Shown piece by piece: positions 25,925 through 34,935 of a DNA stretch of 64,000 nucleotides. The stretch is from Planctomycetota bacterium. Lineage in GTDB: Bacteria; Planctomycetota; UBA1135; UBA2386. The notes under the pieces were generated by a model, which did not search any database, had not been told where the DNA came from, and saw only the letters and a list, made by a program, of their open reading frames with translations. How positions within the stretch are numbered: the stretch's first letter is position 1; every line of letters starts with the position of its first letter. Location of the stretch: NCBI GenBank assembly GCA_020638655.1, contig JACKIC010000001.1, positions 992,001-1,056,000 on the forward strand, written 5' to 3'. Both the position numbers and the translations under genes were made by a program.

Positions 25925-28185
25925 CCTTTCTTGCGCTTCTTTCGCTTGCCGGGATTGAGGCTGGGACTCTCGACCTGTTCCGGCTGCTTCGACGTCAGCT
26001 CCACCAGCGCCTGCTGGCTGCGGCGCGGCGGCTCGTCCTTGCCGCGGACGATGCGTTCGCTGCTGCCGTCGGGCAGCACGCGCCGCGCCTTGACGTTGTC
26101 GCTCAGGGACATGTCGATCACCTCTTCGACGATACGCCGCTTGAGCTCCGGGTCGTAGACCGGAGTCGCGACTTCGACGCGGCGGTCCAGGTTGCGCACC
26201 ATCCAGTCCGCCGAGGACAGGTAGACGAGCGGGTTGCCGGCGTTCTCGAAGTAGTAGACGCGGCTGTGCTCGAGGAAGCGGTCGACGATCGAGACGACGG
26301 TGATGTTGTCGCTGAGTCCCGGCACGCCGGGGCGCAGGCAGCAGACGCTGCGCACGCACAGCTGCACGGTGACGCCGGCGCGCGACGCCTCGTAGAGCGC
26401 CGAGATGATCGCCGGGTCGGCGAGGTTGTTGAGCTTGGCCTTGATCGCGGCCGGGCGGCCGGCCTTCTGGTTCTCGATCTCGCCGCGGATCAGCACCAGT
26501 AGCTTGTCGCGCAGCGTGAACGGGGCCACCAGCAGGTGCTCCATCAGCGGCACCCGGGTGTAGCCGGTGATCATGTTGAAGGTCTCCGCGACCTCCTCGC
26601 CGAGGTCGGCGCGCGCGGTGATCAGGCCGAGGTCGGTGTAGAGGCGCGCCGTGGTCGGGTTGTAGTTGCCGGTGCCGATGTGGCAGTAGCGGCGCAGCCC
26701 GTCGTCCTCGCGGCGCACGACCAGCGTGCACTTGGCGTGCGTCTTCATGCCGACGATGCCGTACACCACGTGCACGCCGGCCTGCTCCATGCGCCGCGCC
26801 CACAGGATGTTGGCCTCCTCGTCGAAGCGCGCCTTGAGCTCGATGATCGCGGTCACCTGCTTGCGCAGCTGCGCCGCCTCGATCAGCGACTCGACCATCG
26901 GGTTGCGGCTGCCGGCGCGATAGATGGTCTGCTTGATCGCGAGCACCTTGGGGTCGCGCGCCGCGAACCGCACGAAGTCTTCGACCGTCGCGAACGACTC
27001 GTACGGGTGGTGCAGCAGCACGTCGCCGTCGCGCAGGTCGAGGAACATCTCGTCGGCGGTCGCCCAGGTCACCGTGCGGCGCGGCTGCGCCGGCGGGTCC
27101 TTCAGGTCCGGATTCTCGATGATCGCATACAGCTCCATGATGCGACTGAGGTTGACCGGGCCGTCGCAGTAGTAGACGTCGTCCAGCTCGAGCGAGAACG
27201 CCTTGAGGAAGCGGTCGACGACGTCGGGGTGCGCGCCGGTGTCGATCTCGAGGCGCACCGGCTCGCCGCGGCGGCGCTTGACGAGCTCCTTCTCGATCGA
27301 GCTCATCAGGTCGGTGCCCTGCATCTCGTCGACGTCGAGGTTGCTGTCGCGGGTGACGCGGAAGGTGCTCGAGTGCACGACCTCGAGGCCGGCGAACAGC
27401 GCGCCGAGGTTGGCCTGCACGATGTCGGCGGTGAAGACGTAGGCGCGTTCGCCGTCGATCTCGGGCAGCCGCAGCACGCGCGGCAGCGTGCGCGGCACCT
27501 GCACCACGGCCATGCGGTGCGTGCGCCGCTGTTGACGCGGATCGGCCAGCAGCACGACGAGGTTGAGCGACTTGTTGAGCAGCACCGGGAACGGGTGCGC
27601 CGGGTCCACCGCGAGCGGCGTGAGGATCGGGTAGATCTCCTTGAGGAAGTAGGCTTCGACCCACTTCAGCTGGCCCGGGTTGAGGTGCCGGATCTCGCGG
27701 AACGGCACCCCGCCCGAGGTGAGCAGCGGCACCAGGCGGTCGCACCAGGTGCGGTGCATGAGCTCGTGGAAGGCGTGGGCGTCGGCGCGCACGCGCGCCA
27801 GTTCGTCCTGCGGCTTGATGCCGTCGGGGTTGTCGCCCTGCAGTCCGGCGTCGACCAGCTCCATCACGCCGGCGACGCGGATCTCGAAGAACTCGTCGAG
27901 GTTGCTGCTCGAGATGGCGAGGAACTTGACGCGCTCGAGCAGCGGGTTGCTGTCGTCCTGCGCCTCTTCCAGCACGCGTCGGTTGAACCACAGCCACGAC
28001 TGCTCGCGGTTGAGGAACAGGGTGGTGCGATCGAGCGAGTTGAGCGGTGCGGACACCGGCGTCTGCGCGCCGTCGCCGCCGATCGAACCGCTGCCGCCCG
28101 ACGGGCCCTGATCGGCCTGGCGCTGGCTGCGCCCGAACAACTCGTCGGGAGGCACGAATCCTTGAGAATGCGGCAGTTCGGTCAT
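25921..28185 (-). CDS. ppk1: Polyphosphate kinase 1
   Basis: 754 residues; makes polyphosphate from ATP reversibly. N-terminal domain starts with FLNREQSWLWFNRRVLEEAQ (about residue 58), then the head domain. The phospho-accepting His502 lies in the hallmark CHIGTGNYNPTTARLYTDLG. GMKTHAKCTLVVRRE, ELKARFDEEANILWARRMEQ and SSADWMVRNLDRRVEVATPV are all intact. The first 55 residues are a Gly/Ser/Asp-rich extension not seen in most PPK1. Start is the ATG at 28185; an in-frame ATG at 28257 exists but lacks supporting sequence. A GTG-overlapping sigma factor gene follows. Confidence 0.95.
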   Translation of the reverse strand: MTELPHSQGFVPPDELFGRSQRQADQGPSGGSGSIGGDGAQTPVSAPLNSLDRTTLFLNREQSWLWFNRRVLEEAQDDSNPLLERVKFLAISSSNLDEFFEIRVAGVMELVDAGLQGDNPDGIKPQDELARVRADAHAFHELMHRTWCDRLVPLLTSGGVPFREIRHLNPGQLKWVEAYFLKEIYPILTPLAVDPAHPFPVLLNKSLNLVVLLADPRQQRRTHRMAVVQVPRTLPRVLRLPEIDGERAYVFTADIVQANLGALFAGLEVVHSSTFRVTRDSNLDVDEMQGTDLMSSIEKELVKRRRGEPVRLEIDTGAHPDVVDRFLKAFSLELDDVYYCDGPVNLSRIMELYAIIENPDLKDPPAQPRRTVTWATADEMFLDLRDGDVLLHHPYESFATVEDFVRFAARDPKVLAIKQTIYRAGSRNPMVESLIEAAQLRKQVTAIIELKARFDEEANILWARRMEQAGVHVVYGIVGMKTHAKCTLVVRREDDGLRRYCHIGTGNYNPTTARLYTDLGLITARADLGEEVAETFNMITGYTRVPLMEHLLVAPFTLRDKLLVLIRGEIENQKAGRPAAIKAKLNNLADPAIISALYEASRAGVTVQLCVRSVCCLRPGVPGLSDNITVVSIVDRFLEHSRVYYFENAGNPLVYLSSADWMVRNLDRRVEVATPVYDPELKRRIVEEVIDMSLSDNVKARRVLPDGSSERIVRGKDEPPRRSQQALVELTSKQPEQVESPSLNPGKRKKRKKG

Positions 28186-28387
28186 GGGTGCGGTCTCGGC
28201 CGGGGATTGCAACCCATGCGCGGCACCTTGGCCATCGCAGCGACCCCTCTTCACCATATCTTCATCGGCAGTGCGCGTGGTCTCGCTGTGGGGCAGCTGT
28301 CGCAGCCTTGGTCAAGAATGCGGTGCAGGAGTCCGATTCCCTGGCCGCGGGGATCGCGGCCGGCGCCACACACCGGGGGGAGAGAGC

Positions 28388-29599
28388 GTGACGTTGGACA
28401 TCCAGGAATTGCTGCGAAGCATGGTTGGCAAGGGCGCTTCGGACTTGCACGTGAAGGCCGGCAGCTGCCCGGGCTTCCGCATCGACGGCGAGGTGCAGCC
28501 GCAGGAGGAATACGGGCGGCTGACGCCCGAGATGACCGCGGCGCTGGCGAAGCAGATGATGTCGCCCGACCAGTGGGAGCGCTTCCAGAACGAGAAGGAC
28601 GTCGACTTCTCACACGCGGTGAAGGACCTGGCGCGCTTCCGCGTCAACGCCCTGCACCAACGCAACGCGATCGGCCTGGTCGTGCGCCAGATCCCCGACG
28701 AGATCCCCGACTACCGCAAGCTCGGCCTGCCGCAGATCTGCCTCGATCTCGCCAGCAAGCCGCGCGGGCTCGTGCTCGTCACCGGGCCGACCGGCTCGGG
28801 CAAGTCGACCACGCTGGCGGCGATGATCGACTACATCAACCAGACCGAGCACGGCCACATCCTGACGATGGAGGACCCGCTCGAGTTCGTGCACCCGGAC
28901 AAGCAGTGCTTCGTGACCCAGCGCCAGATCGGCCAGGACTGCTCCTCGTTCCGCGAAGGCCTGCGCCGCGCGCTGCGCCAGGACCCGGACGTGATCCTGA
29001 TCGGTGAGATGCGCGATCTCGAGACCATCTCGATGGCGATCACCGCCGCCGAGACCGGGCACCTCGTGTTCGGCACGCTGCACACGACCAGCGCCATCTC
29101 GACCGTCGATCGCATCATCGACGTGTTCCCGACCGACGCGCAGCAGCAGGTGCGCGTGCAGCTCGCCGGCACCCTGCAGGGCGTGATCTCGCAGACGCTG
29201 GTGCCCAAGCAGGGCGGCGGCCGCGTCGCCGCGCGCGAGATCCTGGTCGCCACCGACGCCGTGCGCTCCCTGGTGCGCGAGGCCAAGTCGGCGCAGATCC
29301 TCAACCTGATGCAGACCGGCAAGCAGCACGGCATGAGCACGCTCGAGGACGAGCTGCTGCGCTACTACGCCGACGGCTTGATCTCGGGCGAGGACACCGT
29401 TGCCAAGGCCAACCGCCCCGACGACGTGCGGCGCCGCCTCGGCGACATCCGCGTCAAGCAGCCGCAGCCGGCGGGGGCGACGATGGGCATGTCGATGAAG
29501 TCCTCGGCGCCCGAGCCGCGACCGGCCGCGGCGCCGCAGCAGGGCTTCGGCGGCTACGGCGGCGTGCAGGGCCTCAAGGTCCGCGGCCCGAGCCGCTGA
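28388..29599 (+). CDS. pilT: PilT-type twitching motility ATPase
   Basis: 403 residues. The GTG at 28388 is preceded by a strong purine-rich ribosome site (GGGGGGAGAGAG), which decides the start. N-terminal PAS-like domain (1-100), then Walker A GPTGSGKST (133-141), Asp box (ILTMEDPLEFVH), Walker B GEMRDLETI and His box (FGTLHTTSAISTVDRIIDVF). PilT hexamers power retraction of type IV pili at the inner membrane. The Gly/Pro/Gln-rich tail of about 45 residues is unusually long. Other pil genes are not in the window, and a 202-base gap separates it from the divergent ppk1. Confidence 0.95.
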   Translation: MTLDIQELLRSMVGKGASDLHVKAGSCPGFRIDGEVQPQEEYGRLTPEMTAALAKQMMSPDQWERFQNEKDVDFSHAVKDLARFRVNALHQRNAIGLVVRQIPDEIPDYRKLGLPQICLDLASKPRGLVLVTGPTGSGKSTTLAAMIDYINQTEHGHILTMEDPLEFVHPDKQCFVTQRQIGQDCSSFREGLRRALRQDPDVILIGEMRDLETISMAITAAETGHLVFGTLHTTSAISTVDRIIDVFPTDAQQQVRVQLAGTLQGVISQTLVPKQGGGRVAAREILVATDAVRSLVREAKSAQILNLMQTGKQHGMSTLEDELLRYYADGLISGEDTVAKANRPDDVRRRLGDIRVKQPQPAGATMGMSMKSSAPEPRPAAAPQQGFGGYGGVQGLKVRGPSR

Positions 29600-29655
29600 T
29601 TTCACGCCGAAAGGCGCCAGCGACTGGTGGGCGGGTTCCGTAAGGTGCCGCCCGC

Positions 29656-31848
29656 ATGTTGCTTGGGCGTCTGCTGTTGATCGCGTTGGCCGGGTTCCCG
29701 GCCCGCGCCCAGGATCCGGGCCAGGACCCGGGGGCCGAGCGGGTGCGCAAGATCGCCCAGGTCGGTCGCATCGCCGAGCGCGACGCGCCGAAGATCGACG
29801 GCCGCCTCGACGACGCGTGCTGGCGCGATGCGCCCGCGATCGGCGAATTGACCATGGTCGAACCGTGGGAGGGGCGCGCGCCGACCCAGCCCACCGTGGT
29901 CAAGCTGCTGCACGACCGCGATCACCTGTACTTCGCCCTGTGGTGCTACGACGAACCCGGCGCGGTGGTCGCGACGATGCGCGCGCGCGACGCGCGGCTC
30001 GACCCCGACGACCGCGTCGAGATCATCCTCGACCCGCTCGAGAGCCGTCAGATCGCCTACTTCTTCCAGATCGGCGCGGCGGGCTCCCTCGGTGACGGGC
30101 TGATCTCGGCCAACGGCAACAAGTTCGACAAGCCCTGGGACACGATCTGGAGCGGGCGGGTGACGCGCAGCGACGAGGGGTGGTTCGCCGAGTTGGCGAT
30201 CCCGTTCCGCAGCCTGCCGCGGCGTGAGGGCGCGCGCACCTGGGGCTTCAACCTGCGGCGTCACGCGCGTTCGCGCAGCGAAGCCTACCAGTGGGACAAC
30301 GCACGCCAGCAGGTCAGCTTCTTCAGGCCCAGCGAGCTCGGCACGATCGAAGGCTTCGAAGAAATCGACGCCGGCATCGGCCTGGAGGTCGTTCCGTACG
30401 TGTCCGCGAACCTCTCGCGCGATCGCAGCGCGGTCGACGACGGCTGGGACTTCGAGCCCGACGCGGGCGGCGAGATCTACTGGCGGATCACGCCGTCGAT
30501 GAAGCTGGCGACGACGGTGTTCACCGACTTCGCCGAGACCGAGGCCGACGGCCGACAGATCAACCTCAACCGCTTCCCGCTGTTCTTCCCCGAGAAGCGC
30601 GACTTCTTCCTCGACGGCTCCGGGTACTTCGCGTTCGGCGCCAGCAGCGCCGGCAACACCACGTTCCTGCCCTACTTCTCGCGGCGCATCGGTCTGGCCG
30701 GCGACGGCACGCCGATCCCGCTGCTCGCGGGCATCAAGCTCACCGGGCGCAGCGGGCCGTTCGAGGTCGGGCTGCTCGACGTGCAGGCGGACGACTCGCC
30801 GACCACCGAACGCGAGAACCTGGCCGTGGCGCGGGTGCGCTACTCGCTCGCCGAGGAGACCGCGGTCGGGGTGATCGCCACCAACGGCAATCCGCAGAGC
30901 ACGGGGGACAACAGCGTCTTCGGGGCCGACTTCTACCATCGCTGGCCGCGCTTCGTCGGTGACCTGGACCTGCAGGTGCAGCTCGACGTGGCCGGCTCGA
31001 ACGGCGTCGGCGACACGACCGACGGCGAGAGCCTCGGCGTCGACCTGCGCAGCCGCGGACGCGAATGGCAACTCGGGGCGGGCACGCGCTGGATCAGCGA
31101 CGAGTTCACCCCGGCGCTCGGCTTCGTCAGTCGGCGCGGCACCCGCGCCGCCGAGTTCGAGGCGGGCTACCGGCCGCGCGTCGACGAGGGTGGTTCGGTG
31201 CGCAACTGGATCGTGGTTGGCTCGGCGCGCCGCAACGAGAGCTGGCACGGCGATCCGCAGGAATCGCGGCTCGGTCTCGACCAGCTCGGCTTCCAGCTGC
31301 AGTCCGAAGACACGGCCTACGTGTTCGCCTACGACAAGTTCGAGCGGGTCGAGTCGGACTTCACGCTGTTCGACGGCTCCACGGTCGTGTTCGCGGGGGA
31401 CTACCGCAACACGCGCGCGGGCGCGCGTCTCTCCACCTCCGAGGGCCGACCGTGGAACGGCGAGGTCCGGTTCGAAACCGGCGGCTTCTTCGACGGTCAC
31501 AGCGACGATGTCGCGGTCGAGGGCTCCTGGCGCACCTCGGCGCTGCTGCATCTGGGCGCGGACTACCGCACGACGCACGTCGATCTGGGGCCCGGTCGCG
31601 GCTTCACCACCCAGATCGCGGCGGCGCGCGTCGACCTGCACTTCTCGCCCAGCCTGTCGGTCTACAACCTCGTGCAATACGACAACGAGTCTGACGTGAT
31701 CGGTTGGCAGAGCCGCCTGCGCTGGGTCTACGACGAGGGTTGTGACTTCTTCGCGGTGCTCGGCACGAGCTGGTTGCGCGAGGACGGCGCCGTGGCACCG
31801 GTCGATCAGAGCCTCGCGCTCAAGCTGCAGCACACGCTGCGCTTTTGA
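29656..31848 (+). CDS. DUF5916-type outer-membrane protein with N-terminal CBM9-like domain
   Basis: 730 residues. Signal peptide 1-18 (MLLGRLLLIALAGFPARA). Residues about 35-225 match a carbohydrate family 9-like fold (APKIDGRLDDACWRDAPAI, then LYFALWCYDEP and DDRVEIILDPLES). The remaining 500 residues alternate short amphipathic strands with aromatic ends, e.g. LNRFPLFFPEKRDFFLDGSG, and end in LALKLQHTLRF, a C-terminal Phe beta-signal typical of outer-membrane barrels. Proteins of this plan occur in diderms, often near glycan utilisation genes, but their role is unproven. It lies 56 bases after pilT and may be expressed separately. Confidence 0.82.
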   Translation: MLLGRLLLIALAGFPARAQDPGQDPGAERVRKIAQVGRIAERDAPKIDGRLDDACWRDAPAIGELTMVEPWEGRAPTQPTVVKLLHDRDHLYFALWCYDEPGAVVATMRARDARLDPDDRVEIILDPLESRQIAYFFQIGAAGSLGDGLISANGNKFDKPWDTIWSGRVTRSDEGWFAELAIPFRSLPRREGARTWGFNLRRHARSRSEAYQWDNARQQVSFFRPSELGTIEGFEEIDAGIGLEVVPYVSANLSRDRSAVDDGWDFEPDAGGEIYWRITPSMKLATTVFTDFAETEADGRQINLNRFPLFFPEKRDFFLDGSGYFAFGASSAGNTTFLPYFSRRIGLAGDGTPIPLLAGIKLTGRSGPFEVGLLDVQADDSPTTERENLAVARVRYSLAEETAVGVIATNGNPQSTGDNSVFGADFYHRWPRFVGDLDLQVQLDVAGSNGVGDTTDGESLGVDLRSRGREWQLGAGTRWISDEFTPALGFVSRRGTRAAEFEAGYRPRVDEGGSVRNWIVVGSARRNESWHGDPQESRLGLDQLGFQLQSEDTAYVFAYDKFERVESDFTLFDGSTVVFAGDYRNTRAGARLSTSEGRPWNGEVRFETGGFFDGHSDDVAVEGSWRTSALLHLGADYRTTHVDLGPGRGFTTQIAAARVDLHFSPSLSVYNLVQYDNESDVIGWQSRLRWVYDEGCDFFAVLGTSWLREDGAVAPVDQSLALKLQHTLRF

Positions 31849-31994
31849 GCCCAGGAGCGGCCCGATCCGGTTGCCCGGCGGGGTCGGCGAACTAAGACCC
31901 GGATCGAGACGGTCGCCCTTCCCCCGTTTCCGCATACGGTAAACTCCATGGCCTCTCCCGGCGGCGCACGTCGGCCGGCCAGCCCGACAGAACC

Positions 31995-33050
31995 ATGAAT
32001 CGAGCCCTCCTGCCCCTCTTCCTGCTCGCGTCGATGGCGACGGCGCAGACCACGGCGACCGTGCCCAACCCCGTCAGCCCGCAGAACATCGACCGGCCCT
32101 TCCCGGGCGGCATCGGCCGCTACCAGCAGTGGTACTCGGCGTTCTCGCTGCAGGCGGCGATCCCCGAGCCGATGCGCTTCGAGCAGCTCGAGTTCTTCGC
32201 CGGCACGACGCAGAGCTCGAACGCGACCACCATCGACATGGAGGTGCTGATCTCGCACGGGCAGCCGTTCGGCGTCACCGGCCTGTTCGACTCCAACTAC
32301 GCCTCGACGCCGATCCTGGTGGTGCCGCGCCAGAACGTGCAGCTGCTCGCGGGCTCTTCGGGCCAGGTGGTCATGACCCTGCCGTTCTCGACCCGGTTCA
32401 CCTGGGACCGCGTGCGGCCGGTGCTGGTCGAGATCCGCATCTACGGCAACAGCCGCAGCAACCAGCCGTTCCCCTACAACCTGCGCGGGTCGACCGCGTC
32501 GGTGGGCACCACCACGCGCGTCTATCAGGCGGGTTCGCCCGGCGCGACCTCGGGCCTGGTGCAGCAGGGTGTGGGCCTGACTACGCGCTTCTCGGCGCGG
32601 CCCGGCGCCGTCGTCGAGTACGGCTACGCCTGCCCGGGCGAAGGCAACTTCCTGCCGACCCACCAGAACCTGCAGCTCGCCTGGCCCGGCATCACCTGGA
32701 ACCACCAGATCGCCAACGTCGCCTCGCAGCGCGTGTGCATCTGGGCGATCGGCGACAGCGACGCGATGTTCGGCCCGACCCAGCTGCCGGCCGACTTCGG
32801 CACGTTGCTCGGCATGGCCCCGTTCGGCTGCTACCTGCGCAACAACGTGGTCGCGTCCAACCTGACGGTCAGCGTCGGCGGCGGCGCCGGCGCGGGCATC
32901 GCCAACACGTCGATGATGCTGCCGGCCGTGACCTGGTACATCGGGCTGTCGCTCTACACCCAGTGGGCGGTGCTCGACCCGTTCTCGCCCAACGGCATGC
33001 TGTCGGCGAGCACCGGCGTGCGCTACATCGTCGCCCCCGTCGGCGGCTGA
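31995..33050 (+). CDS. Secreted protein, function unknown
   Basis: 351 residues. Signal peptide with cleavage after MNRALLPLFLLASMATAQ. The mature protein has two beta-rich halves: about 25-190, and a C-terminal half beginning near GYACPGEGNFLPTHQN and closing with LPADFGTLLGMAPFGCYLRN and VTWYIGLSLYTQWAVLDP. The C-terminal pattern is similar in style to the tail of the beta-helix protein at the left edge. A cysteine pair (CPGEG and GCYLR) may form a disulfide. The gene stands alone, between a 146-base gap and a terminator hairpin. Confidence 0.7.
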   Translation: MNRALLPLFLLASMATAQTTATVPNPVSPQNIDRPFPGGIGRYQQWYSAFSLQAAIPEPMRFEQLEFFAGTTQSSNATTIDMEVLISHGQPFGVTGLFDSNYASTPILVVPRQNVQLLAGSSGQVVMTLPFSTRFTWDRVRPVLVEIRIYGNSRSNQPFPYNLRGSTASVGTTTRVYQAGSPGATSGLVQQGVGLTTRFSARPGAVVEYGYACPGEGNFLPTHQNLQLAWPGITWNHQIANVASQRVCIWAIGDSDAMFGPTQLPADFGTLLGMAPFGCYLRNNVVASNLTVSVGGGAGAGIANTSMMLPAVTWYIGLSLYTQWAVLDPFSPNGMLSASTGVRYIVAPVGG

Positions 33051-33068
33051 GTCCCGGTCACCCGGTCC

Positions 33069-33094
33069 CGCCGATCCGGCCCACCGGATCGGCG
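33069..33094 (+). terminator. Terminator-like hairpin after the secreted-protein gene
   Basis: A perfect 11-bp stem, CGCCGATCCGG (33069-33079) with CCGGATCGGCG (33084-33094), CCCA loop, 19 bases after the stop. Only a weak T-run (ATTTC) follows, so termination may be partial or Rho-assisted. The same core arms (CGATCCGG/CCGGATCG) occur upstream of this gene at 31863-31906. Confidence 0.55.
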
Positions 33095-33138
33095 ACGGGC
33101 ATTTCACCCGGTCGCGAGGATTCTGGGAGGATTCCTCT

Positions 33139-33174
33139 ACTACCGCAGTAGTTGTTGCCGACTACTCTGGTAGT
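33139..33174 (+). promoter_or_regulatory. Two BlaI-type operators
   Basis: Two perfect palindromes, ACTAC-CGCA-GTAGT (33139-33152) and ACTAC-TCTG-GTAGT (33161-33174), with centres 22 bases apart, i.e. on one face of the helix over two turns. BlaI/MecI repressors bind TACTA/TAGTA-type half sites of this form. The second operator ends 11 bases before the BlaI-type start codon, so repressor bound there would block transcription of the whole three-gene unit, giving autoregulation. Confidence 0.85.
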
Positions 33175-33185
33175 AGACGACCCTC

Positions 33186-33581
33186 ATGGAAGCCCCCCGC
33201 AACCTAGGTGATCTCCAACTCGCGATCCTGCGGGTTCTCTGGGACCGCGGCGACGCCGCCGTCGCCGAGGTGCACGGCGACCTCGCCGACCGCCAGCTCG
33301 CGCTGACCACGATCGCGACGATGCTGCGCAAGATGGAGGACAAGGGCCTCGTCTCGCACCGCGAGAACGGTCGCCAGTTCGTCTATCACGCGGTGGTCGA
33401 GCCCGATCAGGTGCAGCGCAACCTCGTCGGCGACCTCGTCGGCAAGCTGTTCGACGGCGACCCGATGGCGCTCGTCAACCACCTGCTGCGCGCCGGTGAG
33501 ATCGAGCTCGCCGAACTCGACGAGCTGCGGGCGCGGGTGGCCGCTGCCGAGCGCCGCGAGACGCGGGGGAAGAAGTCGTGA
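33186..33581 (+). CDS. BlaI/MecI/CopY-family transcriptional repressor
   Basis: 131 residues. Winged helix about 5-75: LGDLQLAILRVLWDRGDAAV and LALTTIATMLRKMEDKGLVS (recognition helix), then the wing HRENGRQFVYHAVVE. The dimerisation part carries the conserved LVGKLFDGDPMALVNHLL, where BlaI/MecI proteins are cut when the sensor is activated. The last 25 residues (RVAAAERRETRGKKS) are basic. It is followed by an overlapping M56 peptidase gene and preceded by two matching operators. No beta-lactamase gene is in the window. Confidence 0.93.
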   Translation: MEAPRNLGDLQLAILRVLWDRGDAAVAEVHGDLADRQLALTTIATMLRKMEDKGLVSHRENGRQFVYHAVVEPDQVQRNLVGDLVGKLFDGDPMALVNHLLRAGEIELAELDELRARVAAAERRETRGKKS

Positions 33582-34915
33582 GCGCCGCGGTCGACGGGGT
33601 CGGCGTGTTCACCGACTGGCTCGGCACCTTCGCGCTGCACTCGACCCTCGCGCTCGGCTTCGCCTGCGTCGCCAGCTGGTTGCTGCAGGGTCGCGCGCTG
33701 GTCCTGCAGGAACGGCTGCTGCGGCTCGCGCTGTGGGTGCCGTTCGTGAGTTCGATCGCCCAGCAGTTCGGCATGGGCGGCAGGTGGGCCTGGGGTCTGT
33801 CGTGGAGCGATCCGACGATGCCGCTCGCCACCGACCTGTCCAATCGCGCCATCGAGCTCGCGGGACAATGGTCCGGCCCGAGCCCGGTCGCCGCGCCGGC
33901 GCCGGCGCCGGTCGAGGTGCCGTGGTCGTGGCTGCTGCTGGGTATGGCCGCCGCGTTCGCGATCCTCGGCGTGCAGTGGCTGTGGCGCAGTCACGCGCGG
34001 CTGCAGCGCGTGCTGGTCGCCCGCGAACCCGAGACCGACGCGCGCGTGCTCACGATCGCCGCCAAGGTCGCGGGGTCGCTCGGCATGTGCCGCACGCCGC
34101 ACCTCAGCCGCAGCCCGGCGCTGGCGACGCCGATCGCGTTCGGCTGGCTGCGCCCCGAGATCTGCCTGCCGGCGCGCGCGGCGACCCTCGGCGACGGCTC
34201 GCTGCGGGCGATGCTCGCGCACGAACTCGCGCACCTGCGCCGCTGCGACCCCGCGTGGATGTGGTTCGCCGCGGTGCTGCAGGCGGTGATGCCGTGGCAG
34301 CCGCTGCTGTGGCTGGCGCGGCGCCGTTGGGTGCGCCTCGTCGAGCTGCGCTGCGACGCGGTCGCCGCGCGCGAGAGCAGCCCCGCCGCAGTCGCGCGCT
34401 GCCTGCTCGACGTCGCCGACTGGTTGCGGCCCAACACTCCCGCGCAGACGTTCGCGCTCGGCATGGCGGCCAAGCCGTCGGCGCTGCGTGAACGCGTCGA
34501 AGCGGCGCTCGCCGCGCGCGACGAAGGGCGCCCGACGCGCCTGGGGGCGCTGGTGTTCGCGGCCGGCGCGCTGGCGGCGATGACCTTCGCCGCGCCGGGC
34601 CTCGCCCGGGCGGGCGAAGAGCTGGTGTTCGACGTCGAAGACGTGTTCGTGCCCGAAGCGCCGGCGCCGGCGACGCTCTCCTCGAGCACTTCGAGTGCCG
34701 CGTCGAGCCCCGCGGCGATGCTCGCGTTGCTCGACGCGGAGTATCTCGACCTGGTCAAGGCCAGCCAGCGCGCCGTGCGCGATCTCGACCCGGCGGACCC
34801 CATGTCTGCCGCGCTCGCCAGCAAGCTCGGCGAGCGCCTGGCCAATCTCGAACGAATGCGCACCCGGCTGCACGACGCAGTCGCGCGTCGCACACTGTCC
34901 CTCCCCTCCCGTTGA
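33578..34915 (+). CDS. BlaR1-like M56 membrane metallopeptidase lacking the penicillin sensor
   Basis: 445 residues; GTG at 33578 overlaps the repressor stop (GTGA). Membrane helices about 17-36, 45-65, 110-131 and 327-345. The zinc protease motif HELAH is at 215-219 (AMLAHELAHLRRCDP), with the third ligand region VELRCDAVAARE. In BlaR1 a C-terminal penicillin-binding domain follows the last helix; here only about 95 residues remain, Ser/Ala-rich then helical (LDAEYLDLVKASQRAVRDLD and LGERLANLERMRTRLHDAVA). The signal it senses must therefore differ. Role by family: cleaves or triggers loss of the repressor when activated. Confidence 0.9.
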   Translation: MSAAVDGVGVFTDWLGTFALHSTLALGFACVASWLLQGRALVLQERLLRLALWVPFVSSIAQQFGMGGRWAWGLSWSDPTMPLATDLSNRAIELAGQWSGPSPVAAPAPAPVEVPWSWLLLGMAAAFAILGVQWLWRSHARLQRVLVAREPETDARVLTIAAKVAGSLGMCRTPHLSRSPALATPIAFGWLRPEICLPARAATLGDGSLRAMLAHELAHLRRCDPAWMWFAAVLQAVMPWQPLLWLARRRWVRLVELRCDAVAARESSPAAVARCLLDVADWLRPNTPAQTFALGMAAKPSALRERVEAALAARDEGRPTRLGALVFAAGALAAMTFAAPGLARAGEELVFDVEDVFVPEAPAPATLSSSTSSAASSPAAMLALLDAEYLDLVKASQRAVRDLDPADPMSAALASKLGERLANLERMRTRLHDAVARRTLSLPSR

Positions 34916-34935
34916 TCCCGAAGCCAAACGAAGCC

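Noticed and set aside
29600..29655. Small hairpins (CGCC-GAAA-GGCG; GGGCGG/CCGCCC) between pilT and the DUF5916-type gene
   Set aside because: The first is only four base pairs and the second overlaps the ribosome-binding region; neither has a U-tract.
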